From a virus: 22,656 bases of DNA. The position numbers and the translations under genes were made by a program. How positions within the stretch are numbered: position 1 is the first letter of the stretch; each line of letters opens with the position of its first letter. Below the pieces are notes generated by a model. It was not told the DNA's origin. It did no database searches and saw nothing but the letters and a program-made list of their open reading frames with translations. Below, piece by piece: positions 1-6,390 of this stretch. The stretch spans positions 1 to 22,656 of IMG/VR virus record IMGVR_UViG_3300009008_001939. One strand, written 5' to 3'.

Positions 1-87
1 CTGCGGCACCGCTCCCGCCGGCCGGTGTGTCCTGTCCTCTTGGTCCTCCGTGCCACTAGTGACACCCGTTACACTGTCGATCTCCAT
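1..87 (-). CDS. Partial gene leaving the window, unknown product (N-terminal 29 codons)
   Basis: An ATG lies on the minus strand at 85-87, three bases after the stop of the primase-like gene. The frame stays open to the left edge. The visible residues begin MEIDSVTGVTSGTEDQEDR and are acidic and polar. A GGAGG is present about 10 bases upstream, inside the end of the previous gene, so the gene looks translationally linked to it. The position after a primase-like gene in a replication operon would suit a helicase or polymerase, but that is inference from order only. The visible residues show no domain. Confidence 0.6.
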   Translation of the reverse strand, partial: MEIDSVTGVTSGTEDQEDRTHRPAGAVPQ

Positions 88-90
88 CGT

Positions 91-1041
91 TCACTGTCCT
101 CCCGCGGCCATTGCCGCCAATTCATTAAGTGATCCGTACCATCCGCAACTATTCCCATGGTTGCAGGATGCGCTTTTCTTTTGGTCTGGTTGTATCAGCC
201 ACCAAACGTCCGAGCGGCTACACCGTGGGCACCTTACCCCGCGCACCGCATCCCCCACCACGCGGCCGCCTAGGGCTACCCCTAAGCGCTCCCGGGTGCC
301 GGGGTCGTGTCTGAGTCGGTTAGCCCGCTCCCTGTCCCTTACCGCCGCTTTGTGGATGATCGTAGGCGGCGCGGGTGGACGTTTCGCGGCTTCCCGCTTG
401 GCCCGTAGCGCCTCCACTTGTCTAGCCCATGGGGTGTATTGGCCTAGGTAGAAGTCGGGGAGCTCGTCCCCTGCTACCCATGCCGCCGCGTAGTGGGGTG
501 CCCCTTCCTCCCGTAGTGCCGGGAGGTAGTAGATCCGCCCCGCGTCCTTACACTGGGTATCTATGACAGACTCCCATTTAGCCTTCCCTGGGTAGTCCTC
601 CAGCCTCTCCACGTCCTCCGGGTTTAGTAGCCGCCGGGTGTACCTGTCCGCCCAATGGTAGACCCCTTCCCAGTCCGCAGCGTCTACGGGTCTTTCGAGT
701 GGTAAGATCACCCGGAATTTGTGTAGGTCTTCAGTATGGGACCACGAAGTGTGAAGGATACCCCGTCTCCAGGACCAAGCGGCTAGGGCTTCCTCTATGG
801 TGGTTCCCCCGTCGTAGTCCAACACCAGACAGCTAAGGGCTTCGACGTTGGCCTTCCCCCGGGTGGTATCGGGTCGGTAGACAGTAGGGCTCCACGCTGG
901 GAGGTCTTTCTTTGTCCCGTCTGACGAGACACGAAAGGAAGTCAACACAGAGACCAATTGATCCCACGACATCTCCCGCTGTCTAACCTCCCGATCCCAA
1001 GTGTTCCTAAAGGGGACAGCCCCCCACGCCCGATCGCTCAT
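91..1041 (-). CDS. Primase-like replication protein (archaeo-eukaryotic primase type) with C-terminal zinc finger
   Basis: 316 residues. The centre carries LVLDYDGG (about 72-79) and, 30 residues later, HKFRVILPL (107-115). This pair of an acidic motif and a basic H-K-F-R strand is typical of the AEP-like primase/polymerase domain found in phage and plasmid replication proteins. The C-terminus has four cysteines (C271, C274, C293, C299) in CxxC...C...C spacing, consistent with a zinc finger like those that read template DNA in primases. No helicase Walker motif is visible, so any helicase is probably a separate gene, perhaps the one leaving the window on the left. The ATG overlaps the upstream stop as ATGA (1038-1041). 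The family assignment rests on motif resemblance; another nucleic-acid-binding replication protein is possible. Confidence 0.6.
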   Translation of the reverse strand: MSDRAWGAVPFRNTWDREVRQREMSWDQLVSVLTSFRVSSDGTKKDLPAWSPTVYRPDTTRGKANVEALSCLVLDYDGGTTIEEALAAWSWRRGILHTSWSHTEDLHKFRVILPLERPVDAADWEGVYHWADRYTRRLLNPEDVERLEDYPGKAKWESVIDTQCKDAGRIYYLPALREEGAPHYAAAWVAGDELPDFYLGQYTPWARQVEALRAKREAAKRPPAPPTIIHKAAVRDRERANRLRHDPGTRERLGVALGGRVVGDAVRGVRCPRCSRSDVWWLIQPDQKKSASCNHGNSCGWYGSLNELAAMAAGGQ

Positions 1042-1220
1042 CCCTGGTACCCGTCTTTAGCCCACCCGGGGCCCTTCAAAATGAAGGAGGATCGGCTAAT
1101 TCTCTTGGACATTGGCGGGGCTTCCGCACATTGTAAACACTCCGGCGGGGGTGCTGTGTGGGCTTGCAAGGTCTCCCGCTCCGCGTGGCATTTTGTACAC
1201 TTCCATTGGTAGATCGGCAT
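1038..1220 (-). CDS. FmdB-type small zinc ribbon protein
   Basis: 60 residues. It begins MPIYQWKC and has CxxC pairs at C8/C11 and C28/C31, the N-terminal zinc-ribbon arrangement of the FmdB family. Like other phage and bacterial members it ends with a hydrophobic/glycine segment (FILKGPGWAKDGY, about 46-58). The function of FmdB-like proteins in phages is not established; nucleic-acid binding or a regulatory role is usually assumed. The ATG overlaps the stop of the preceding gene as TAATG. The gene sits in the replication operon next to a second zinc-ribbon gene and upstream of the primase-like gene. Confidence 0.8.
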   Translation of the reverse strand: MPIYQWKCTKCHAERETLQAHTAPPPECLQCAEAPPMSKRISRSSFILKGPGWAKDGYQG

Positions 1221-1414
1221 TACTCACCCCACCCGCAACACCAAGAACACCACCACTCCCCGCGGCTTTCCGTCATAAATTGCCCTTCCTCTACCTTTGC
1301 ACAGTTAGCGCATTCAACCCACCACCGATCCGGCTCCGCTTTTTCTTTGCGTTCCAGCATCCCAGCAAACTTGATTCGTCGCGCTTTGCATTCGTCCTCA
1401 TTTGGTCGCGGCAT
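1220..1414 (-). CDS. Small zinc-ribbon-like protein, unknown function
   Basis: 64 residues from the ATG that overlaps the methyltransferase stop as TAATG at 1412-1416. A longer reading from position 1456 would run 43 bases into the methyltransferase and is less likely. The protein has a basic N-terminal half (residues 9-25) and two cysteine pairs: C35/C38, and C56/C59 followed by C60. They are surrounded by tryptophans (W31, W32, W54, W55, W58, W62). This is a zinc-ribbon layout, with the knuckles 18 residues apart. No family is recognised. It may bind DNA or RNA, given its place between a methyltransferase and replication genes. Confidence 0.65.
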   Translation of the reverse strand: MPRPNEDECKARRIKFAGMLERKEKAEPDRWWVECANCAKVEEGQFMTESRGEWWCSWCCGWGE

Positions 1415-2820
1415 TATTCGCCCTCGTGGTTTTGCCCGGTGTATTTTTGCATCCATGCAACAGCATCGGCGCGATCTTGTTCGTGTCGGCCGTGGTATTG
1501 CTGTCGGTAAACGTGCGGCCGCGCTTCGTTGATCAAATCGTCTATGAGCTGGCCGGGATCGGCTTTGTCCGGTGGGCCCGGTATGACATGGCGCGTGCTC
1601 TTATCCAAAGCCAACCGATCGACGGCTTGACGGTATCGTTCCGGGTCTATTTCGGCGCCGGTCTCGATCACCTTGACCCCGTGAGCAAACAGCCCGCCCA
1701 TGTGGTGACGGATACGGGCCTCGCATATGTCCATGTATTCGGGTTCGCGCTCGATGCCGATAAACTCGAAGCCCTCAAGGACAGCCGCACAGCCCGTTGT
1801 ACCTGAGCCCATGAAGGGATCACAAATTACGGACCCACGTTGTCCACCCGTTAATTTTACCAACCAGCGCATGACACCGATCGGCTTGACCGTTGGGTGA
1901 TGGTTCTTGACCCGCTCCGCAGTCCGACCCGCGCCCGCTCGTGGGTTGTCCATCCCCGCTGAGCCCTCGGTGCGGTCTGTGGCCTCTGCACCCGTGCGAC
2001 CCGGTAACCGCTCGCACCCTGCCTCTCGTTCGGATCGGGATGCCTTGGGGTGTGCGTAGATGTTCGCGGGCCATCGGCCGATGGCGTTCGCCTCAATATC
2101 ACGAAGAACGTCCCGCGCTGTTCCATAAATCGCGCTATCCGTGTATCCGCCAACCGATCGCCCGCCCGGATTATCACCCGGCCCCGGCCACGCCGCATCA
2201 CCATACGCAAACCGGCACCCGTCGATGTTGAGCGCCCCTGTACCGTGCCGCAATGCGTTACCCGCCACTGTACCCGTCAACGGCTTGCGAGCGAGCACGG
2301 CGGGCTCCTGGGCGGGCTTTAACGCCGTTCCGTATCCGTTCCACTTCTTCGCTGCTTCTGTTGCGGGTGCTGTGATATGTCGATCCCTTTGACCGCTACC
2401 GCCTTCCCCGCCTGCGCTCATATTGTCGACGGTTCGCCCTTCCGAATAGTGTGGGGAAAGGCCCACCACCTCACGATCCGCGCCCGCTGCCCGGTCGATG
2501 GCCTTCGACACATCGAGGCTCTTTGGGAAGCCAGACCAATACAACCAGGACACGGTATCGCGGATCTCAAAGCCCCCATTTTCGATCGCCGTGGTCAGCG
2601 CGTGAACCGTGCGCGTACCCCCGAACGCCACGATGTGACCCCCTGGCTTCAGCACCCGGAGACACAACCGCGCCCAGTCCTCACCGGGTGGCAGAGCATC
2701 CCACTGTTTGCCCATGAAGCCCAGTCCATATGGCGGATCGCAGACGATAGCGTCCACACTCTCGGGCTCCATGGCCGCCAACACGTCCAGACAGTCTCCG
2801 CGGTATAGCGTAGCCTTCAT
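1414..2820 (-). CDS. Site-specific DNA methyltransferase, probably N6-adenine type, beta-class motif order
   Basis: 468 residues. The catalytic motif DPPY is near the N-terminus (28-31), NHHPTVKP is at 306-313, and the S-adenosylmethionine-binding motif DPFMGSGTTG is at 344-353. Motif IV before motif I is the beta-class order. WNGYGTALKPAQEPAVLARKPL (about 160-181) is a signature of phage and bacterial adenine methyltransferases with DPPY. The roughly 150 residues between it and motif X probably hold the target-recognition region. No restriction enzyme is adjacent, so this is an orphan enzyme, plausibly protecting phage DNA or altering regulation. The ATG overlaps the end of the upstream MT-A70 fragment (ATGA, 2817-2820). 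I find no CTAG in 1417-2820, although the tetramer is common on both sides, suggesting a foreign origin. The recognition sequence cannot be read from the protein. Confidence 0.9.
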   Translation of the reverse strand: MKATLYRGDCLDVLAAMEPESVDAIVCDPPYGLGFMGKQWDALPPGEDWARLCLRVLKPGGHIVAFGGTRTVHALTTAIENGGFEIRDTVSWLYWSGFPKSLDVSKAIDRAAGADREVVGLSPHYSEGRTVDNMSAGGEGGSGQRDRHITAPATEAAKKWNGYGTALKPAQEPAVLARKPLTGTVAGNALRHGTGALNIDGCRFAYGDAAWPGPGDNPGGRSVGGYTDSAIYGTARDVLRDIEANAIGRWPANIYAHPKASRSEREAGCERLPGRTGAEATDRTEGSAGMDNPRAGAGRTAERVKNHHPTVKPIGVMRWLVKLTGGQRGSVICDPFMGSGTTGCAAVLEGFEFIGIEREPEYMDICEARIRHHMGGLFAHGVKVIETGAEIDPERYRQAVDRLALDKSTRHVIPGPPDKADPGQLIDDLINEARPHVYRQQYHGRHEQDRADAVAWMQKYTGQNHEGE

Positions 2821-3077
2821 GCCTTCGCCTTCATCGCTTGTATATACGGCTTGATCGCTCGCATACCATCCAGCGTTGGCGCCAAATAGGTTTGGCCGTC
2901 TTCCCGGTTGGATGAAATTAGCCCGCTAGTGTCGTTTGAGTAGCTCCAAGGGGGATCGGCTACTATCAGGGCCGGCGCTTCCTCTAGGCTGTCTAGCAGT
3001 TCCTCACAGCTACACAGGCGTAGATCTGTGCCCTCCGGCTGTTCCGGCTCCGGTACCGTTAGCAATTCCAATTGCAC
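2817..3077 (-). pseudogene. Truncated MT-A70-type adenine methyltransferase (N-terminal part only)
   Basis: 86 residues. It contains ADPPWSYSN (about 39-47), the DPPW catalytic motif that distinguishes the MT-A70 family from DPPY enzymes. It then has a short segment resembling the region after this motif (YLAPTLDGMRAIKP) before stopping with a lysine-rich end. MT-A70 phage enzymes are usually about twice as long, and their C-terminal half is absent: the next gene's ATG overlaps the stop. It starts with GTG, whose G is shared with the preceding TAG (TAGTG). It is probably a remnant left when the full methyltransferase was inserted. Translation seems intact, so a small product may still be made. 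Confidence 0.65.
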
Positions 3078-3439
3078 TACTCCACCCCCCGCGGGCCGTC
3101 TAAATAGAGGGTGTAGGGGATCGGCGGGTGGTCTTCGATCTCGTCCTCAGCCTTTCCACGCCACCGCTTGGCGTACCACTTGCAAAGGTCTAGGACCCCC
3201 TCCGGGTAGTCCTTGCAGGCTGTGAGCGCTAAGACCCCACACCGTGTCCGGTCCTTGTCCTCCGAGTGGGCCCAAGCGTTAGCTGTCTCCTGAACCGCCG
3301 CCGACAGGCTAAGCCCGTCCCTACGTACGGCGGGGTGCTCAGACCCCACCGCGTAGATAAAGGCCGTGAGCTCCGATCGTTGGGCATCCGTTAGCCCTTC
3401 CTCTAGGGCTTCCCGTTGTCTCCTTCCCTTTTCGCCCAT
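3077..3439 (-). CDS. Hypothetical protein, helical, between SSB and methyltransferase genes
   Basis: 120 residues, charged and mostly helical by composition, with no membrane segment and no signal peptide. I do not recognise a family. The N-terminus is basic (GEKGRRQREA); the middle has four scattered cysteines (CGVLALTACK, LDLCKWYAKRW) without CxxC spacing; the C-terminus is acidic then proline-rich. The ATG overlaps the SSB stop as TAATG at 3437-3441, so its translation is coupled to SSB. The gene lies in the recombination/replication operon, and a role as a DNA-processing accessory is only inference. Confidence 0.7.
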   Translation of the reverse strand: MGEKGRRQREALEEGLTDAQRSELTAFIYAVGSEHPAVRRDGLSLSAAVQETANAWAHSEDKDRTRCGVLALTACKDYPEGVLDLCKWYAKRWRGKAEDEIEDHPPIPYTLYLDGPRGVE

Positions 3440-3933
3440 TAGAAGGGTAGATCGTCGTCAAAAACCGGAGCGGCCTTGGCTTTAGACCTAGACGCGGCGG
3501 CTTTGTTTTGTGCCTCTACGATGTTTTCCACACCCTTAGATTTCCTTTTCGGCGCGGCCTTTCGGGGCGCGGCCTTTCGGGGCGCGGCCTTTCGGGGGGT
3601 CGGGGCTTCCTCCGCCTCCGCCCGCTCCGGCCAATCGATCACAGTGATCGCCGTGGCTTTTAGCTCTAGCTCTGTGCGCTCTTGGTCTTCCTTGTCTGTC
3701 CAAGTAGAGGTAAAGAGCTCCCCGGATACGCTCACCCGGTTCCCCTTTTCGAGCCTACACAGTAGCTCCCCAAGCTTACCCCAAGCGCTAACCCTAACCC
3801 ACGTTGTAGACTTCCGATCCCCGTAGCCGTGGTCAAAAGCAATCGCGGTTGACGCTACCTCCCCGTAGTCCGTCGTCCGGCTTTCCGGGTCCCTTCCTAA
3901 GCGGCCTACACCGCCTCCGATTAGTGTGCTCAT
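3439..3933 (-). CDS. ssb: Single-stranded DNA-binding protein
   Basis: 164 residues. Residues 1-105 fit an OB-fold SSB: an N-terminal GRLGRDPESR segment, then TTWVRVSAWGKLGE and GNRVSVSGEL, as in bacterial SSBs. The C-terminal tip is DDDLPF, the acidic hexapeptide by which SSB recruits partner proteins. The linker contains three repeats of APRKA (about 112-128) encoded by a perfect 15-bp DNA repeat, making it strongly basic, which is unusual next to the acidic tip. The ATG overlaps the Sak4-like gene's stop (ATGA, 3930-3933). The two proteins are expected to work together: SSB coats single strands and the RecA-like ATPase anneals them. Confidence 0.92.
   Translation of the reverse strand: MSTLIGGGVGRLGRDPESRTTDYGEVASTAIAFDHGYGDRKSTTWVRVSAWGKLGELLCRLEKGNRVSVSGELFTSTWTDKEDQERTELELKATAITVIDWPERAEAEEAPTPRKAAPRKAAPRKAAPKRKSKGVENIVEAQNKAAASRSKAKAAPVFDDDLPF
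3551..3595. repeat. Three perfect 15-bp tandem repeats inside the SSB gene
   Basis: The unit GGCGCGGCCTTTCGG (plus strand) occurs three times without a gap at 3551-3565, 3566-3580 and 3581-3595. The length is a multiple of three, so copy-number changes keep the SSB frame and add or remove the five residues AAPRK of the basic linker. The repeat is explained by the coding sequence and is likely to vary between relatives. Confidence 0.95.
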
Positions 3934-4856
3934 TTTTTACCCTTTTGGCTTTGGAGCCATTCGGCCCCGGTTGAATTGCTCACGATCTCCCACACTACCT
4001 CCACGGCGGCGGGTGCTAGTTCTGCTACCTTGGCGGCGTCCTTGCTGGCCAGTAGCCCGCCAACTTGATCCTTGGTCCATGCCTTAGACTTCATACGCTC
4101 CCCAATAAGCCCACGGAGCGCGGAGACCGCTTGGGCGTCTACCTCCGGTTCCGGTTCCGGCTCAGCGGGTGGCGGCTCCCCCACTCCTACCCACGCGGCG
4201 ATCTGCTTTGCAAACCGCGCCCCGGGTTCCTTGACTACTGCCCCGGCGATGTCTGGAATTCGTGACTTGGTGACTACCAAATTGTGCCCCCAATCCATGT
4301 CCGCCACCACGTCGAATTCATAGTCCAGCCCGTCACGCTGAACCGGTGCCATACCTATTTTTCGGGGTATCTTCCCCCCCCGCCCGTTGTCCTCTAGGAC
4401 ATACTCCGTTTTAGTCCGCAAAGTGGTGAGGACGTGACAGCTAGACCCTAAGATCGCGTCTACTAATTGATTATGGAGCGGGGTAACTTCCCGCCAAGCG
4501 GTGTAACTGTTCCGGCTTTTGGACCGGGCCGTTACTTTGTCTACCATCTCCAAGGCCCCGCCCTTACCGGACCAAGCGTGGGACAGTGAATCCACAATTA
4601 GAACGTCGTACCCTTCAGCGGCCGCGGCTTCTATCACTTCGACGTAGCGCCGGGGGTCGTAGCTATCCAATTCTACGACATCGAAACCAAAGCGATCGGC
4701 GTACTTGCTAGCGCTCCCCCGCTCCGTGTCTAAGACGGCTACACGGTCTCCTAGCTCCTTGGCAATGGTTAGAGCGGTGTAGGTCTTCCCGGACCCCGCG
4801 GGGCCCATTAGAGCCATCCGAAGGCGGCTCTGTTTACGGGTTGCTTTTCTAAACAC
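3930..4856 (-). CDS. Sak4-type RecA-like ATPase (single-strand annealing recombinase)
   Basis: 308 residues from a GTG at 4854-4856. This start gives MFRKATRKQSRLRMAL before the Walker A motif, the usual N-terminus of this family, and has a G-rich ribosome-binding site about 6 bases upstream. Starts further up (4901, 4895) would overlap nearly half of the small membrane gene. The Walker A motif is GPAGSGKT (18-25) and Walker B is DVLIVDS (84-90, D89 acidic). The core resembles phage Sak4/AAA-family recombinases, which anneal or exchange single strands with the help of SSB, encoded immediately downstream here. The C-terminal part has a proline/glutamate linker (about 229-240) and a helical tail that may contact SSB or DNA. 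Confidence 0.85.
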   Translation of the reverse strand: MFRKATRKQSRLRMALMGPAGSGKTYTALTIAKELGDRVAVLDTERGSASKYADRFGFDVVELDSYDPRRYVEVIEAAAAEGYDVLIVDSLSHAWSGKGGALEMVDKVTARSKSRNSYTAWREVTPLHNQLVDAILGSSCHVLTTLRTKTEYVLEDNGRGGKIPRKIGMAPVQRDGLDYEFDVVADMDWGHNLVVTKSRIPDIAGAVVKEPGARFAKQIAAWVGVGEPPPAEPEPEPEVDAQAVSALRGLIGERMKSKAWTKDQVGGLLASKDAAKVAELAPAAVEVVWEIVSNSTGAEWLQSQKGKK

Positions 4857-4989
4857 TGAGCACCCCCCACAACGCCACCAAAAGATCCGCTCCATAGTCA
4901 ACGATAAGCGCCCCCGCTATCATCGCGGACAGGCCTACAATGCAGGACGGGAGATCCGCCCCGGGGTGTTTTAGGTCGTGCTCATTCAT
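4849..4989 (-). CDS. 46-residue predicted membrane peptide, first gene of the leftward operon
   Basis: The reading frame runs from ATG at 4987-4989 to TAG at 4849-4851 and has the best ribosome-binding site in the region (AAGGAGGG at 4997-5004, 7 bases from the ATG). The first 14 residues are polar (MNEHDLKHPGADLP). Residues 15-46 are almost entirely hydrophobic or small, with SCIVGLSAMIAGALIV as a likely membrane segment, then DYGADLL and a second short hydrophobic stretch ending LWGVLSV. The last 8 bases overlap the start of the Sak4-like gene in another frame, so translation is probably coupled. No family is recognised. As the first early product with a membrane segment it could act on the host membrane (for example exclusion or a toxin-like effect), which is speculation. 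Confidence 0.65.
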   Translation of the reverse strand: MNEHDLKHPGADLPSCIVGLSAMIAGALIVDYGADLLVALWGVLSV

Positions 4990-5013
4990 GCTTTAGCCCT
5001 CCTTGGGTCTCCA

Positions 5014-5043
5014 GTAGTAGCAACGCGGGGCAAAGCTTGTCAA
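5014..5043 (-). promoter_or_regulatory. Leftward promoter of the recombination/replication operon
   Basis: On the minus strand a perfect -35 box TTGACA (5043-5038) is followed after 18 bases by TACTAC (5019-5014), a moderate -10. The inferred start would be about 10 bases before the ribosome-binding site of the 46-residue gene at 4989, giving a short leader. The -35 lies within one arm of the dyad at 5037-5057. Confidence 0.5.
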
Positions 5044-5057
5044 GTCGTTTTAGACAA
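5037..5057. promoter_or_regulatory. Candidate operator: dyad TTGTC-N11-GACAA covering both opposed -35 boxes
   Basis: The half-sites TTGTC (5037-5041) and GACAA (5053-5057) are perfect inverted copies, centred at 5047, 21 bases end to end. This is two helical turns, a normal size for a dimeric HTH repressor site. The left arm overlaps the leftward -35 and the right arm overlaps the proposed rightward -35. The HTH gene at 5102 is the natural candidate to bind it. Confidence 0.45.
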
Positions 5058-5079
5058 ATATCTCAAAACCTGATAGGGT
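5051..5079 (+). promoter_or_regulatory. Rightward promoter of the HTH-RuvC pair
   Basis: TAGACA (5051-5056) is followed after 17 bases by TAGGGT (5074-5079), preceded by TGA at 5071-5073, giving an extended -10 (TGnTAGGGT). The -10 itself is weak. A ribosome-binding site GGAGG at about 5089-5093 and ATG at 5102 follow at suitable distances. An alternative -35 is TTGTCA at 5037-5042. Confidence 0.35.
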
Positions 5080-5101
5080 GTGGACGTTGGAGGGTAGAAA
5101 C

Positions 5102-5383
5102 ATGAAAACGAAAACATACCACCCCGGGCGCAAGTCTCTTGCGCGGCTGGTTGCCCACTACCGGGCGCGGCGGGGGTTGACACTTAGGGAATTGGCGGAA
5201 GCAATCACGGCGGAAGGGGTGCCCAAAACACGGGGCGCGGTTCACCACTGGGAGCGCGGCGGGGGTATCAGGCGGGAAAGCGCGGCCGCGCTGGTCTCCG
5301 TTTTCGGCTTGGAAGGCCCGGAGGCGATGGCGATCTATAAGGCCGGAGGCTTTGTGGTGGATATGGGAAGCCCTAATGAGTGA
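5102..5383 (+). CDS. HTH (XRE/Cro-type) transcriptional regulator
   Basis: 93 residues from the ATG at 5102, which has GGAGG 8 bases upstream; an earlier start at 5078 would add eight residues without a ribosome-binding site. The segment LARLVAHYRARRGLTLRELAEAI (about 13-35) followed by GAVHHWERGGGIRRESAAAL (about 48-67) is the pattern of an XRE helix-turn-helix: an arginine-rich helix 1, a helix-turn, then a recognition helix with a W-E-x-G-like turn. It is one of only two genes read rightward in the window. It probably controls the divergent promoters next to it, repressing the leftward operon and perhaps itself through the dyad at 5037-5057. Whether it acts as a lysogeny repressor is open: no integrase is visible. 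Confidence 0.8.
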   Translation: MKTKTYHPGRKSLARLVAHYRARRGLTLRELAEAITAEGVPKTRGAVHHWERGGGIRRESAAALVSVFGLEGPEAMAIYKAGGFVVDMGSPNE

Positions 5384-5912
5384 GAAAACGAAGGTAGTGA
5401 TTGGGATCGACCCCGGCAAAACAGGCGGGGCCGTAGCCCTAAACTTAGACGGGGAAGCTTTGGAATGGATGGCAGCGGACCACCCGGGGGAGGGGTACAC
5501 CGTCCGAGGGGGTAAAGGTTCGGCCGGCTATGTTCCGTCCTGCATGGCTCTATGGCTCTATGATATGTCCGAAGCTTACAAGGTGATCCTAGTGGTGGTA
5601 GAACACCAAGCGGCGCGGCCGTTGGAGGGCCGGAGCTCCGTCTTTACCACCGGTTACGGGTTCGGGCTTTGGGTAGGAATGCTAGCCGCTCTCCGCTTCC
5701 GCTACTTGGTAGCCAAGCCCGCAGTGTGGACCCGGGAGATCTTCGGCTCAAAACCCAAGACAGCCGAAAGGAAAGCCCGCGCAATTACCACGGTATCCGC
5801 TCAGGTTCCCACGCTGTCCCTAACTTGGGGCAGGAAGACAAAACCCCACGACGGCCTAGCGGACGCGGCGTGTTTGGCTTTGTATGGACTAGGAAAGCTA
5901 CCAAAAGCCTAG
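5376..5912 (+). CDS. RuvC-like Holliday junction resolvase
   Basis: 178 residues from ATG at 5376, overlapping the HTH gene by 8 bases (ATGAGTGA). It has the RNase H-fold acidic set of RuvC resolvases: D12 in VIGIDPGKTGG, E76 in VVVEHQ, and D159/D163 in KPHDGLADAACLA. Length and motif spacing are those of bacterial and phage RuvC. The enzyme would resolve branched DNA produced by recombination or replication before packaging, complementing Sak4 and SSB encoded on the other strand. Its stop (TAG at 5910-5912) interlocks with the stop of the spanin-like gene on the opposite strand. It is co-transcribed with the regulator rather than with the other recombination genes. Confidence 0.85.
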   Translation: MSEKTKVVIGIDPGKTGGAVALNLDGEALEWMAADHPGEGYTVRGGKGSAGYVPSCMALWLYDMSEAYKVILVVVEHQAARPLEGRSSVFTTGYGFGLWVGMLAALRFRYLVAKPAVWTREIFGSKPKTAERKARAITTVSAQVPTLSLTWGRKTKPHDGLADAACLALYGLGKLPKA

Positions 5913-6187
5913 GGGCATCTAACGTTATTGGTGGCTTGGCACAGCACCCCGACAGAGATCTTGATCTCCGTTAGAGCCTCGCTAACTTCCTTTTGAGTCA
6001 CCGCGATCGATGCCATATCCTCCGCCCGTTCCTCCCGCGCCGCTTGGACTGTCTCCGCTACTTGGGCGATCTGTGCCTCGGCTTGGTCAACCCGATACAA
6101 AGCTATGCCCGCAGTCATAAACATGGGCACAATTAGAACGCCCAATTTAACCATAGTGGGAAGACTGATAGAGGACCCGGCGGGCAT
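5909..6187 (-). CDS. Small one-TM coiled-coil protein, spanin (Rz)-like candidate
   Basis: 92 residues from the ATG at 6185-6187, which overlaps the holin stop as TAATG and has AAGGGGG just upstream; a GTG five codons earlier is less likely. After a short N-terminus, residues about 13-31 form one hydrophobic segment (VKLGVLIVPMFMTAGIALY). Residues 33-78 are alanine/glutamate/glutamine-rich with heptad-like spacing, probably a periplasmic coiled coil. The end contains two cysteines (VLCQATNNVRCP) that could form disulfides. This architecture, directly after a holin, fits an inner-membrane spanin that links membranes during lysis. No lipoprotein partner (Rz1) was recognised in an alternative frame, so a second holin-like or antiholin role remains possible. 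Confidence 0.55.
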   Translation of the reverse strand: MPAGSSISLPTMVKLGVLIVPMFMTAGIALYRVDQAEAQIAQVAETVQAAREERAEDMASIAVTQKEVSEALTEIKISVGVLCQATNNVRCP

Positions 6188-6390
6188 TAGGCCCCCTTCC
6201 ACTTGCTGATCATAGCTTCCAAGCTATCCCCGCCAATGTACGCGGCGCAGATAAGCGCCCATGTATCCGCGTCTATTAGCTCCCCGCCTCCTATAAATAG
6301 GGCAACGGTCGCCACTAAAAAGCAGGTAAAACGCCGGTAACTGATCCGCTTACCGGACCCATCAAACAAAGCTAGGATCGCTGTCTTCAT
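6187..6390 (-). CDS. Holin-like small membrane protein
   Basis: 67 residues. A basic N-terminus (KRISYRR, about 14-20) is followed by two hydrophobic segments, about 21-36 (FTCFLVATVALFIGGG) and about 43-58 (TWALICAAYIGGDSLE), then a short charged tail. The YIGGDSLE motif near the second segment is common in small phage holin-like proteins. Size, two-segment topology and place beside the amidase and a spanin-like gene support a class II-like holin that opens the inner membrane at the end of infection. It overlaps the upstream 119-residue gene by 4 bases (ATGA). Confidence 0.75.
   Translation of the reverse strand: MKTAILALFDGSGKRISYRRFTCFLVATVALFIGGGELIDADTWALICAAYIGGDSLEAMISKWKGA

Noticed and set aside
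1857-2231. Frames antisense or out of frame inside the methyltransferase gene
   Set aside because: Arginine/proline-rich shadows of the GC-rich methyltransferase.
3551-3595. Tandem 15-bp repeats as a CRISPR or iteron array
   Set aside because: The copies are directly adjacent without spacers and encode an in-frame AAPRK repeat in the SSB linker.
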